Below the pieces are notes generated by a model, which saw nothing but the letters and a program-made list of their open reading frames with translations, made no database searches and was not told the origin of the DNA. From the NCBI GenBank assembly GCA_900549845.1, contig URPT01000032.1:1-13957 (forward strand): a stretch of 13,957 nt of DNA. Reading direction: 5' to 3'. Shown here in pieces: positions 7,984 to 13,957 of this stretch. The position numbers and the translations under genes were made by a program. This DNA is from an uncultured Veillonella sp. (GTDB lineage: Bacteria; Bacillota; Negativicutes; Veillonellales; Veillonellaceae). How positions within the stretch are numbered: position 1 is the first letter of the stretch; each line of letters starts with the position of its first letter.

Positions 7984-8011
7984 CATGAATTTTAAATGTA
8001 GAGAGTAATGA
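7984..8011 (+). promoter_or_regulatory. Leader block shared with TAA3, overlapping the start codon
   Basis: CATGAATTTTAAA at 7984-7996, then TGTAGAGAGTAATGA, matches the TAA3 leader at 9549-9575 almost base for base. Here the ATG is the start of the barrel gene at 8008. GAGAG (8001-8005) sits only two bases before the ATG, an unusually tight Shine-Dalgarno spacing, so the conserved block may matter for initiation. Confidence 0.6.
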
Positions 8012-9069
8012 AACGTATTGTGTGTATCGCCTTGAGCGCCCTATTGTGTTGTGTGGGTACAGCTGAGGCAGAAAAACAACAATTGTATAAGGGGGCAGAC
8101 CAGTCTGTCCAAAGGGAACATACCCTTGCAGTGGCAACGAGTCCTCGTGAGGAGCATATCAAAGCAGTCTCTGAGGATTTCCATATTACTCCAGCGGCCA
8201 CGCCAGACCATGTGATCGGTGAAGGTGGCCCTCTCGTGATGGATCGCCAAGAGACTAAGACCGTGCAGTACAGCAATGTGGATGCAGTGAATCGTGCCAT
8301 TAATGCCGTAGCTATGTCTAATGTGTCCAATGCTATGTACGGTGCCAAAGGTAAACCATGGATGCGTCGCACTACACTGAGCTTTCAGTTCCAAGAAGGG
8401 TGGAAGCCACTCTATTCGGTGGAGACTGTTCAACCATTAGGTCATTACGATAATTCGTCTCGCGATGTGTGGTTTACGCAGCAGCGCATTTCTCGTGCGT
8501 CGGACACCGGTACTACCCTCAACATAGGCGTTGGGTATCGTCGTATTTCCAAGGATGATCGTCGCCTTTATGGGGCACATCTATTCTATGACCACCGGTT
8601 CTTGAATCGTCATAATCGACTCAGTGCAGGCCTTGAATATATGTCTGGTGAAAGCGAGTTCCGCTTCAACTGGTACGGTTCTGCTTCTGATGAACGCGTC
8701 CTAGATGTAAATTTACATACCTTGGAACGGGTGGCCAATGGTTATACTGTTGAATATGGTAAGACTTTCAAAAATGCTCGTTGGGCTAGAGTCTATGTAG
8801 AAGGATACCATTGGAATCAAGAACGTCAGGCCGATAAGAATGGTTTGCGCGTTGGCTCTGAGTTACAGCTCACACCACGTGTGTCTGTCGATATGGGCTA
8901 TAACAAACCGGAACACAGCTCTGGCGGTGTATATGGTAAGATTACCTTCCGCTTAGCAGGCGCTCCAATGGCTTGGTATGGTGGCAAGCACCGTTTAGAA
9001 GAATCTGCAACGGTTCGTGATAAAATGCTCAATCTTGTAAGACGTACTAATACGATTTTTGTTGAGTAA
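8008..9069 (+). CDS. Passenger-less inverse autotransporter (intimin/invasin-type) beta-barrel protein
   Basis: A 353-residue outer-membrane protein. The signal peptide (MKRIVCIALSALLCCVGTAEA) fixes the start at 8008 despite a poorly spaced ribosome site. Residues 22-115 form a soluble segment with no recognised motif. From about 117 to 316 comes an inverse-autotransporter barrel with alternating amphipathic strands, including TTLSFQFQEGWKPLYSVETV, DVWFTQQRIS, TTLNIGVGYRRI, LYGAHLFYDHRF, RLSAGLEYMSGESEFRFNWY and ARVYVEGYHW. After the last strand, residues 330-353 (EESATVRDKMLNLVRRTNTI) match the short segment that in intimins and invasins crosses the barrel and leads to the passenger. Here the gene stops, so no Ig-like adhesin domains exist in this ORF, and the next 540 bases do not encode them. 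It has its own likely promoter. Barrel family fairly certain; function unknown. Confidence 0.85.
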   Translation: MKRIVCIALSALLCCVGTAEAEKQQLYKGADQSVQREHTLAVATSPREEHIKAVSEDFHITPAATPDHVIGEGGPLVMDRQETKTVQYSNVDAVNRAINAVAMSNVSNAMYGAKGKPWMRRTTLSFQFQEGWKPLYSVETVQPLGHYDNSSRDVWFTQQRISRASDTGTTLNIGVGYRRISKDDRRLYGAHLFYDHRFLNRHNRLSAGLEYMSGESEFRFNWYGSASDERVLDVNLHTLERVANGYTVEYGKTFKNARWARVYVEGYHWNQERQADKNGLRVGSELQLTPRVSVDMGYNKPEHSSGGVYGKITFRLAGAPMAWYGGKHRLEESATVRDKMLNLVRRTNTIFVE

Positions 9070-9177
9070 TAATTTTGATAACTGAATACACAAATTGAAT
9101 AGTAATGCTATCTTTTTCATTCATATAATTTTAATGAAAATTAAATGAAAAATCATCTACTATTGTTGCTATATAAG

Positions 9178-9186
9178 TGATATACT
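9178..9186 (+). promoter_or_regulatory. Possible extended -10 promoter
   Basis: TGATATACT fits the TGnTATAAT extended -10 pattern. No good -35 lies 16-18 bases upstream, which is tolerable for an extended -10. A transcript from about 9193 would run through the hairpin at 9228-9258 and perhaps to the terminator at 9464. Confidence 0.35.
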
Positions 9187-9227
9187 CTAAGTAAGGGAAT
9201 TTAGTGTTAATATCAATTGTTCTTTAT

Positions 9228-9263
9228 AGATAATGGCTTTTATAAAAAGCCATTATCTTATTA
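9228..9263 (+). terminator. Hairpin, possible weak terminator of the barrel gene
   Basis: AGATAATGGCTTTT (9228-9241) pairs with AAAAGCCATTATCT (9245-9258), 14 bp with loop ATA. The following TATTATATAG is only a poor T-run, and the hairpin lies about 160 bp after the stop codon. A weak terminator of the barrel transcript is the simplest reading. Confidence 0.5.
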
Positions 9264-9286
9264 TATAGCTATTTTCTTATTATTGA

Positions 9287-9466
9287 TGCCGTGTGATCGC
9301 CCGTTCATCTTAGTTACTCTCCAACTATTTGATAATCTTTGTGTTGTGTTTACTTCAAAATCTCTCTCTTAATAACAAACTTAAATCATGCGGCAACGGT
9401 AAGAGGTTCGCCTTCCTCTTACCCAAAAAGGATAGTTAATCCTCATCGATTAACTATCCTTTTTTA
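9287..9466 (+). ncRNA. Candidate structured non-coding RNA
   Basis: TGCCGTGTGAT (9287-9297) pairs with ATCATGCGGCA (9385-9395), 11 bp including two G-T pairs, and encloses about 87 bases. Directly after comes a hairpin, GGTAAGAGG (9398-9406) with CCTCTTACC (9415-9423), then a strong intrinsic terminator (9425-9464). No ORF fills the region. A promoter may be the extended -10 at 9178 or a TATTAT box at 9278-9283. I could not match it to a known riboswitch or to 6S, SRP or tmRNA by eye. Ending in a terminator about 145 bp before TAA3 and before its separate promoter, it may be a free small RNA rather than a leader of TAA3. Confidence 0.4.
9425..9465 (+). terminator. Strong intrinsic terminator upstream of TAA3
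   Basis: AAAAAGGATAGTTAATC (9425-9441) pairs with GATTAACTATCCTTTTT (9448-9464), a 17-bp stem with loop CTCATC and flanking A and T runs, so it could act in both directions. It separates the candidate RNA from the TAA3 promoter. Confidence 0.9.
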
Positions 9467-9495
9467 TATTCTCTTAATAGATATATAAATTACTG

Positions 9496-9523
9496 TTTAC
9501 AAAATACGTATACGTGCTACAAT
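9496..9523 (+). promoter_or_regulatory. Promoter of TAA3
   Basis: TTTACA at 9496-9501 and an extended -10, TGCTACAAT, with TACAAT at 9518-9523, are 16 bases apart. The -35 hexamer is identical to that of TAA2. Transcription should start near 9530, giving a leader of about 80 bases. Confidence 0.8.
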
Positions 9524-9548
9524 GTTCATATAAGACTCATGAATAAAG

Positions 9549-9601
9549 CATGAATTTTAAAGTACGAGAGAATGATAGGTTTTGTAGTTTATAAATGGAG
9601 G
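9549..9601 (+). promoter_or_regulatory. Composite TAA3 leader with two shared blocks
   Basis: The first block, CATGAATTTTAAA (9549-9561) through GAGAGAATGA, matches the leader and start codon of the barrel gene at 7984-8011. The second, GTTTTGTAGT (9579-9588) followed after 8 bases by GGAGG (9597-9601), matches the TAA2 leader (6429-6438, GGAGG at 6447) with identical spacing. GGAGG lies 9 bases before the TAA3 ATG. Confidence 0.6.
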
Positions 9602-9607
9602 TTCTAA
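9572..9607 (+). CDS. Candidate 11-residue leader peptide upstream of TAA3
   Basis: ATG at 9572 encodes MIGFVVYKWRF and stops at 9605-9607, three bases before the TAA3 ATG at 9611 and in the same frame. Its codons Trp-Arg contain the TAA3 ribosome site GGAGG, so ribosomes on this ORF would cover that site or hand over to TAA3. The ATG sits in the same context as the real start codon of the barrel gene, with GAGAG just upstream. Translation is unproven. Confidence 0.35.
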   Translation: MIGFVVYKWRF

Positions 9608-9610
9608 ATT

Positions 9611-12385
9611 ATGAACAAACGGAAACGTTTATTAACCTTGTTAATTAACGGTGTGCTGCTATCTAGTTTATGTATGGTAGCTAATGCTGCAGATAATGTA
9701 GCTGGGGCGGGTACTGGCGTAGCTATTGGCACCGGGTCTAATGCTCAAAGAGATGGAGTAGTTGCTATCGGTAAAGGTGCACATACCAATTATGCTGGCG
9801 GATCTAACTATGCAAAAGTTAATGGTGATGTCGTTATCGGCGAAAATGCAACAACTCATAGTTATTACGATCAATCTGGCTCAGTAGCTGTCGGTAAGAA
9901 TGCGTATGTAGAAAATACGATTGGTCAACAAGACAAATTCTTTGCATTTGATCAAACTACTTTTAATCGTTGGGGTTTTGGAAGCCTTCCAGAAAAACCA
10001 GATAAAGTTGTTACTGGCGTAGCAGTAGGTGATAATACTTATGTTAGAAGTGGTGGTACCATGGTCGGGTCCCATAATTATCGTGGGAAAATTGGTGATA
10101 TCACTGTCAACACAGATACATATGCAGAGAAGCGTAAAGCTGGACTAGGCGTATACTCAACAACAGTGGGAGCGAATAGCTTTACCAATGGTACTGTGGC
10201 AACCAATACAGGTGCTTTAAATGTTATTTCCAGTAATTATGATGGCAATAATTCTGCTAATGCAATTAAAAATTATGGGGCTACTATTAATGGCTCTTTG
10301 AACTCCATTGAGTCCGCTACAGCTGCTAGTAAATATTCTGGATTAAGCAATACTGTTGTTGGTACTGCTAATAGAACCAATAATTCTAATGGTTCTTTGA
10401 TTTTCGGTGCAGGTAATGAAATTACTAACTCTGTTACTGATATAGATGCTAGTTCAATAACACCAACTGCTTTTGGAGGTCCATCTTCTGTAACTGAAAT
10501 GGCAGAAACTGTACGTAATTTAGTAAAAGACAGCAAATCTGGTGGTTCTACCTTAGCTATTGGTGGTGGTAATAAAGCTGATTATACACAATTAACATCA
10601 ATGACAGGTGTTAATAATACTATTACAGGGACTGCTGGCAATGTTGCAAAGTTGAATCAGGTATCTGGGTACAATAATACTATTACAAATGCGTCTAATA
10701 ATATTGTAATGGGTAATGATCGTACCGTAACTGCTGATAATACAATTGCTATCGGTGGACTTTCTTCTGGCGAAACACGCTCTGTTGCCAATACAACAAC
10801 TATTGGCTATGATGCAAAAGCTTCTGTTGAAGGTGGGGTAGCTCTTGGTTATAAATCTAATGCGACTGTAGATAAAGGTGCAGCTGGTTATGATATCAGC
10901 ACAAAAGCGGCATCTACTGATACAAGCTCCACATGGAAAGCGACAGCATCTGCTGTATCCGTTGGCGATGTAGCTAATGATGTAACACGTCAAATCACAT
11001 CTGTTGCAGCTGGTACAAACGATACTGATGCAGTAAACGTAGCACAACTTAAAAAGGTTGAAACTAAAATCTCTACTGTTGAGGCAGATGCTAAAAAGCA
11101 TACTACTGTTGTAGCAGGGGATAATACAACTGTTACACCTGGTACAAATGCTAATGGCGGTGCTGAATACAAAGTAGCTGTAAATAAAGATTTAGTGGAG
11201 ATGAACTCTGTTAACTTTGGTAAAGCCACTGATGACGTTCGTGCTCGTATCGATAAAGACAGTGCTCGCTTCTTCAACGGCAGCGAAAATATCGGTATTA
11301 CACCTACTGAAGGTATCAAAATCGAAAACACAGATACCTTAGAACAAGCAAAATTTGATAAAACCGGTATGTATGCTAGTGAAGGTAATACAACTGTTTA
11401 CTACACTACAAATGCTATCAGTGCTGGTAATCAAATCATTAAAAATGTGAAAGCTGGTGTAGCAGATACTGATGCGGTTAACGTATCTCAACTTAAACGC
11501 GTACAAGATCAAATCGCAGCATCCACTCAAGTTACAACTGTAACAGCTGGTGACCATATTAAGGTTACACCAACTGTAAATGGTAATACTCACGACTATA
11601 AAGTATCTCTTGCAGATGATATTGCTGACCAAATTAGAAATAACACAACAAATATCAGCAAAAATACAAATGATATCAAAAATATCAAAGGTAATTTATC
11701 TAAGATTGACAAACGTGTTGATAAATCTGTAGCAGGTGCAGCAGCGTTGGCAGCATTGCATCCACTTGATTTCGATCCAGATGCTAAATGGGACTTTGCA
11801 GCAGGCTATGGTCATTACCGCAGTGGTAATGCTGCCGCATTAGGTGCTTTCTACCGTCCTAATGAAGACGTACAACTTAGCGTAGGTTCTACTGTAGGCA
11901 GTGATGAAACAGTATTTAATGCTGGTTTATCTGTGAAAGTAGGCGCTCATAGTGGTGTATCTCGTTCTCGTGTAGCAATTGGTAAAGAAGTATTAGCTCT
12001 TAAGAAAACAGTAGCTGAACAAAATGCTCAAATTCAAAAATTGACTACATTGTTGAATGGTGTTGCGGGTACTAAGATGAAAGCTGACCACACAACATTG
12101 TTCCCAGACATCCCTACAAATCATTGGGCCTATGAAGCTGTAAGCGATTTGTCTCGCCGTGGTCTTGTAGAAGGTTATCCTGATGGCACATTCGGTGGCG
12201 ACCGCATGTTAACACGTTATGAATTTGCTCAAATTGTATACCGCGCAATTCAAAACGGTGTAACAGTTAATGATCGCCTTGTAACAGAATTCAGCCCAGA
12301 AATGGCATTGTTCCGTGTAGATACAGTTGCGAAAAATGCTAAAGGTGAACCAACAATCGAACGCGTTCGTGTTAACAAAAAATAA
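9611..12385 (+). CDS. Trimeric autotransporter adhesin with C-terminal SLH domain (TAA3)
   Basis: A complete 924-residue YadA-family adhesin. The start is set by GGAGG (9597-9601) and a signal peptide (MNKRKR, hydrophobic core, ANAA). The large head, about 30-430, has YadA-like repeats (GVAIGTGSNA, GVVAIGKGA, GVALGYKSNA) interrupted by long insertions, such as an aromatic-rich one near 112-135. Necks lie at about 447-485 (ITSVAAGTNDTDAVNVAQL) and 608-632 (DTDAVNVSQL), then a coiled-coil stalk with NNTTNISKNTNDIKNIKG. The anchor spans about 704-778 (GAAALAALHPLDFDPD to GLSVKVG). A coiled coil (about 786-817) leads to an SLH domain at 831-880 (FPDIPTNHWAYEAV, GLVEGYPDGTF, LTRYEFAQIVYRAI) and a charged tail. 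Past the barrel, the SLH should face the periplasm and bind peptidoglycan, as shown for OmpM-type proteins of Negativicutes. Ligand unknown. Confidence 0.95.
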   Translation: MNKRKRLLTLLINGVLLSSLCMVANAADNVAGAGTGVAIGTGSNAQRDGVVAIGKGAHTNYAGGSNYAKVNGDVVIGENATTHSYYDQSGSVAVGKNAYVENTIGQQDKFFAFDQTTFNRWGFGSLPEKPDKVVTGVAVGDNTYVRSGGTMVGSHNYRGKIGDITVNTDTYAEKRKAGLGVYSTTVGANSFTNGTVATNTGALNVISSNYDGNNSANAIKNYGATINGSLNSIESATAASKYSGLSNTVVGTANRTNNSNGSLIFGAGNEITNSVTDIDASSITPTAFGGPSSVTEMAETVRNLVKDSKSGGSTLAIGGGNKADYTQLTSMTGVNNTITGTAGNVAKLNQVSGYNNTITNASNNIVMGNDRTVTADNTIAIGGLSSGETRSVANTTTIGYDAKASVEGGVALGYKSNATVDKGAAGYDISTKAASTDTSSTWKATASAVSVGDVANDVTRQITSVAAGTNDTDAVNVAQLKKVETKISTVEADAKKHTTVVAGDNTTVTPGTNANGGAEYKVAVNKDLVEMNSVNFGKATDDVRARIDKDSARFFNGSENIGITPTEGIKIENTDTLEQAKFDKTGMYASEGNTTVYYTTNAISAGNQIIKNVKAGVADTDAVNVSQLKRVQDQIAASTQVTTVTAGDHIKVTPTVNGNTHDYKVSLADDIADQIRNNTTNISKNTNDIKNIKGNLSKIDKRVDKSVAGAAALAALHPLDFDPDAKWDFAAGYGHYRSGNAAALGAFYRPNEDVQLSVGSTVGSDETVFNAGLSVKVGAHSGVSRSRVAIGKEVLALKKTVAEQNAQIQKLTTLLNGVAGTKMKADHTTLFPDIPTNHWAYEAVSDLSRRGLVEGYPDGTFGGDRMLTRYEFAQIVYRAIQNGVTVNDRLVTEFSPEMALFRVDTVAKNAKGEPTIERVRVNKK

Positions 12386-12476
12386 GGATACTATTAGTTT
12401 ATAGTGTTCTCGCAACTTAATAAGTAGCTACTATGCATACCTCAACTCCACCCCGAGGTCGTATAGTAGTGAATAT
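12386..12476 (+). other. TAA3 3' untranslated region with a C-rich loop hairpin
   Basis: CTACTATGC (12428-12436) pairs with GTATAGTAG (12461-12469); after a small internal loop, ACCTC (12439-12443) pairs with GAGGT (12455-12459). The 11-base loop AACTCCACCCC is C-rich and contains CTCC, complementary to a Shine-Dalgarno core. Together with the downstream terminator this has the shape of a 3'-UTR-derived small RNA. The stems are clear; a separate RNA is inferred. Confidence 0.45.
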
Positions 12477-12513
12477 AAAAAGGAGTAACTGATTATATCA
12501 GTTACTCCTTTTT
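12477..12513. terminator. Bidirectional terminator between TAA3 and the methyltransferase
   Basis: AAAAAGGAGTAACTGAT (12477-12493) pairs with ATCAGTTACTCCTTTTT (12497-12513), a 17-bp perfect stem with a three-base loop and an A-run and T-run on either side. It serves both convergent genes. Confidence 0.93.
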
Positions 12514-12540
12514 GTTGTTATATTAGGCTCACTATTCTTT

Positions 12541-13957
12541 TTATTTGGCAAAATAACCTAGCGATTGAATGTGCGCGATGGACTCGTCTAAATATTGTTC
12601 AGAGGACACAATGTGTTTAGTGCCATCATCTTTTGTTCTTTCAACAGTCATGTTTTCGTTCATAGTATCAATCAATTCTTGACGAGATATTGGTTTTGCC
12701 ATCAATTTCATGACGTAGGATAAGCCTTCATCTACTGAAAAGTCTATTTGGTTATACATATTGCCGAGGCACATGTATTGATAACCACCTTTTTCAACAA
12801 GTGTGGATACATAGTTGATAAAGTGTTCTGGAATATAGGTTTTGTTTTCCTCAAATGGTAATTGGTCATATTTTTTTGCATATGTGTTGATATGGCCGAC
12901 GATAGCAAGATGGAATAAACGTTTATACATAGTATCCATATCGATTTCAGAACCAGGATGATGCTCTTCAATATGTTTCATGATGTCTGCTATATTGAAT
13001 GGTCGCTTTGTATCCATCAATTCTTGGATGCTAATATGCATAATATTTGTCCACTCTGGAGGAACGCCAGGCTCTTCATCTAATGCATTGTTGAAGTATA
13101 GTGTATCTAGTACTTTTTTCTCAACCCTTTCGTCATGGGAAATTTTATCTTCGTTACTACACTTTGTTAATAGGGCCATGCGGAACTGAGTATCATATAC
13201 GTAGTCATAATATTGTTCTTTATCAATAAAGTTATCTCTAGCCAATGTTCTAATATTATTTTCCACACTACTATCAAGCCATGTAATGAAGGAACGATTC
13301 AATGTTTCGTCACCGATGTAAGCACAACCTTGCTCTTGTGCACGTTCAATAAATTCTGACACATATACAGGATCATTAATAGCTTCTAAGTATTCGTGCC
13401 CAACATAATAATCATTAGATTGTAATACACGATTGATATTTTTTATTTTATAATCAGAAATTTGTTGGGAACGTTCATCTAATTTCATTGTTTCTGCAAT
13501 GAGTTTTAATACATTTTTTGTGTAGACCGTACGCTCTTGTAATGAGTCGTTAGGTGCATGTTTTTCAGAATATAACATAATATCCCGCAATTGCTCTAAC
13601 CGTTTCCAACCAGGATATGTATTGTATGATACATATGCTACACCACGGTCGGATAGATTTCGGTTACAAATGCTGAGGATTTTATCTTTCACCACGTCAG
13701 GCACCCAAGACCAAATACCATGGACGATAATGTAATCGAAGGTACCAAATGAATCATCAATATCCATAATATCTTTTTCTAATAATGTAATATTTTTTAG
13801 CCCCATGGATTCAATTAATTCATTGCCATGCTTTACCTGAGTAGGGGATAGGTCGATACCTGTAAAGGTAGTCGTTGGATTATATAGTGCTTGGGGAATG
13901 ATATTTCCACCGCAAGAAGAGCCCAACTCTAATACGCGCGCGTCTTCAACTGGTACT
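12541..13957 (-). CDS. SAM-dependent methyltransferase with regulatory domain, N-terminus outside window
   Basis: The last 471 residues of a class I methyltransferase; the frame stays open to the right edge (VPVEDARVLELGSS), so the TTG at 13926 is not the start. SAM-binding motif I is VLELGSSCGGN, followed by FTGIDLSP, LEKDIMDID and FDYIIVHGIWSWV. Visible residues about 112-270 fit the predicted methyltransferase-regulatory domain (MethyTransf_Reg), with the hallmark HEYLEAINDPVYVSEFIERA and later DTQFRMALLTK. The C-terminal third has helical segments (FNIADIMKHIEEHHPG, YKRLFHLAIVGHINTY) and could be the winged-helix-like domain of this family. The same arrangement occurs in Rickettsia protein-lysine methyltransferases that modify the autotransporter OmpB. 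The substrate here is unknown; it may be cytoplasmic and unrelated to the adhesins. The gene converges on TAA3 and shares its terminator. Confidence 0.88.
   Translation of the reverse strand, partial: VPVEDARVLELGSSCGGNIIPQALYNPTTTFTGIDLSPTQVKHGNELIESMGLKNITLLEKDIMDIDDSFGTFDYIIVHGIWSWVPDVVKDKILSICNRNLSDRGVAYVSYNTYPGWKRLEQLRDIMLYSEKHAPNDSLQERTVYTKNVLKLIAETMKLDERSQQISDYKIKNINRVLQSNDYYVGHEYLEAINDPVYVSEFIERAQEQGCAYIGDETLNRSFITWLDSSVENNIRTLARDNFIDKEQYYDYVYDTQFRMALLTKCSNEDKISHDERVEKKVLDTLYFNNALDEEPGVPPEWTNIMHISIQELMDTKRPFNIADIMKHIEEHHPGSEIDMDTMYKRLFHLAIVGHINTYAKKYDQLPFEENKTYIPEHFINYVSTLVEKGGYQYMCLGNMYNQIDFSVDEGLSYVMKLMAKPISRQELIDTMNENMTVERTKDDGTKHIVSSEQYLDESIAHIQSLGYFAK

Larger units (their letters stand above)
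9070..9286. other. AT-rich spacer after the barrel gene
   Basis: No gene is visible. The spacer holds an inverted repeat, TTTTTCATT (9113-9121) with AATGAAAAA (9144-9152), an extended -10 box at 9178-9186, and a 14-bp hairpin at 9228-9258. I see no trace of passenger coding sequence (no Ig-like or repeat-rich frame) that would suggest a recently truncated intimin-like gene. Confidence 0.6.

Noticed and set aside
8008..8070. Lipoprotein signal in the inverse autotransporter (ALLCC)
   Set aside because: The cysteines lie inside the hydrophobic core without a proper lipobox, and AEA just after them is a normal signal peptidase I site.
9070..9286. Remnant passenger domain behind the inverse-autotransporter barrel
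   Set aside because: The region is AT-rich, stop-dense in all frames and shows no Ig-like or repeat coding signature.
13924..13926. TTG at 13926 as the start codon of the methyltransferase
   Set aside because: It is the Leu in the SAM-binding motif VLELGSS; the frame continues upstream to the window edge, so the real start lies outside.
1..13957. Insertion sequences, tRNA or rRNA genes, toxin-antitoxin or phage genes
   Set aside because: No transposase motifs, paired terminal inverted repeats, tRNA cloverleafs or such proteins could be seen.

Overview
The window looks like the chromosome of a diderm Firmicute of the class Negativicutes, most likely Veillonella. The coding sequence is AT-leaning and uses GGAGG-type ribosome binding sites. 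Three proteins end in YadA-type outer-membrane barrels, so there is an outer membrane. One of them also ends in an SLH domain, the module Negativicutes use to tie the outer membrane to peptidoglycan. The genus call is inference from architecture and resemblance to Veillonella adhesin clusters; no database was searched.

Layout: (1) 1-5325, the 3' part of a giant trimeric autotransporter adhesin (TAA1) with collagen-like inserts and long internal repeats. (2) 5405-5974, a small exported protein of unknown function, 79 bp behind TAA1. (3) 5975-6460, a gene-free stretch with two strong terminators and the promoter and leader of the next gene. (4) 6461-7840, a compact head-only trimeric autotransporter (TAA2). 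(5) 8008-9069, an inverse-autotransporter (intimin/invasin-type) beta-barrel with no passenger. (6) 9070-9610, a gene-free stretch with an AT-rich part, a hairpin, a candidate structured RNA ending in a strong terminator, and the promoter and leader of the next gene. (7) 9611-12385, a third trimeric autotransporter (TAA3) with a YadA-like head, barrel, coiled coil and C-terminal SLH domain. (8) 12386-12540, a 3' stem-loop and a shared bidirectional terminator. (9) 12541-13957, minus strand, a class I SAM-dependent methyltransferase with a methyltransferase-regulatory domain, cut by the right edge.

This is a surface-adhesin island. Each adhesin gene after TAA1 has its own promoter and terminator, so they can be expressed separately, which suits a set of alternative adhesins. 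TAA1 and the small exported protein probably share a transcript. Every TAA here continues past its barrel into a predicted periplasmic coiled coil, and TAA3 adds an SLH domain, so these adhesins may be anchored to the cell wall as well as the outer membrane. The leaders of TAA2, TAA3 and the inverse autotransporter share sequence blocks, and the two TAA leaders carry tiny upstream ORFs, which hints at common post-transcriptional control. The convergent methyltransferase resembles the protein-lysine methyltransferase family that modifies surface autotransporters in Rickettsia; a link to the adhesins is only a hypothesis.
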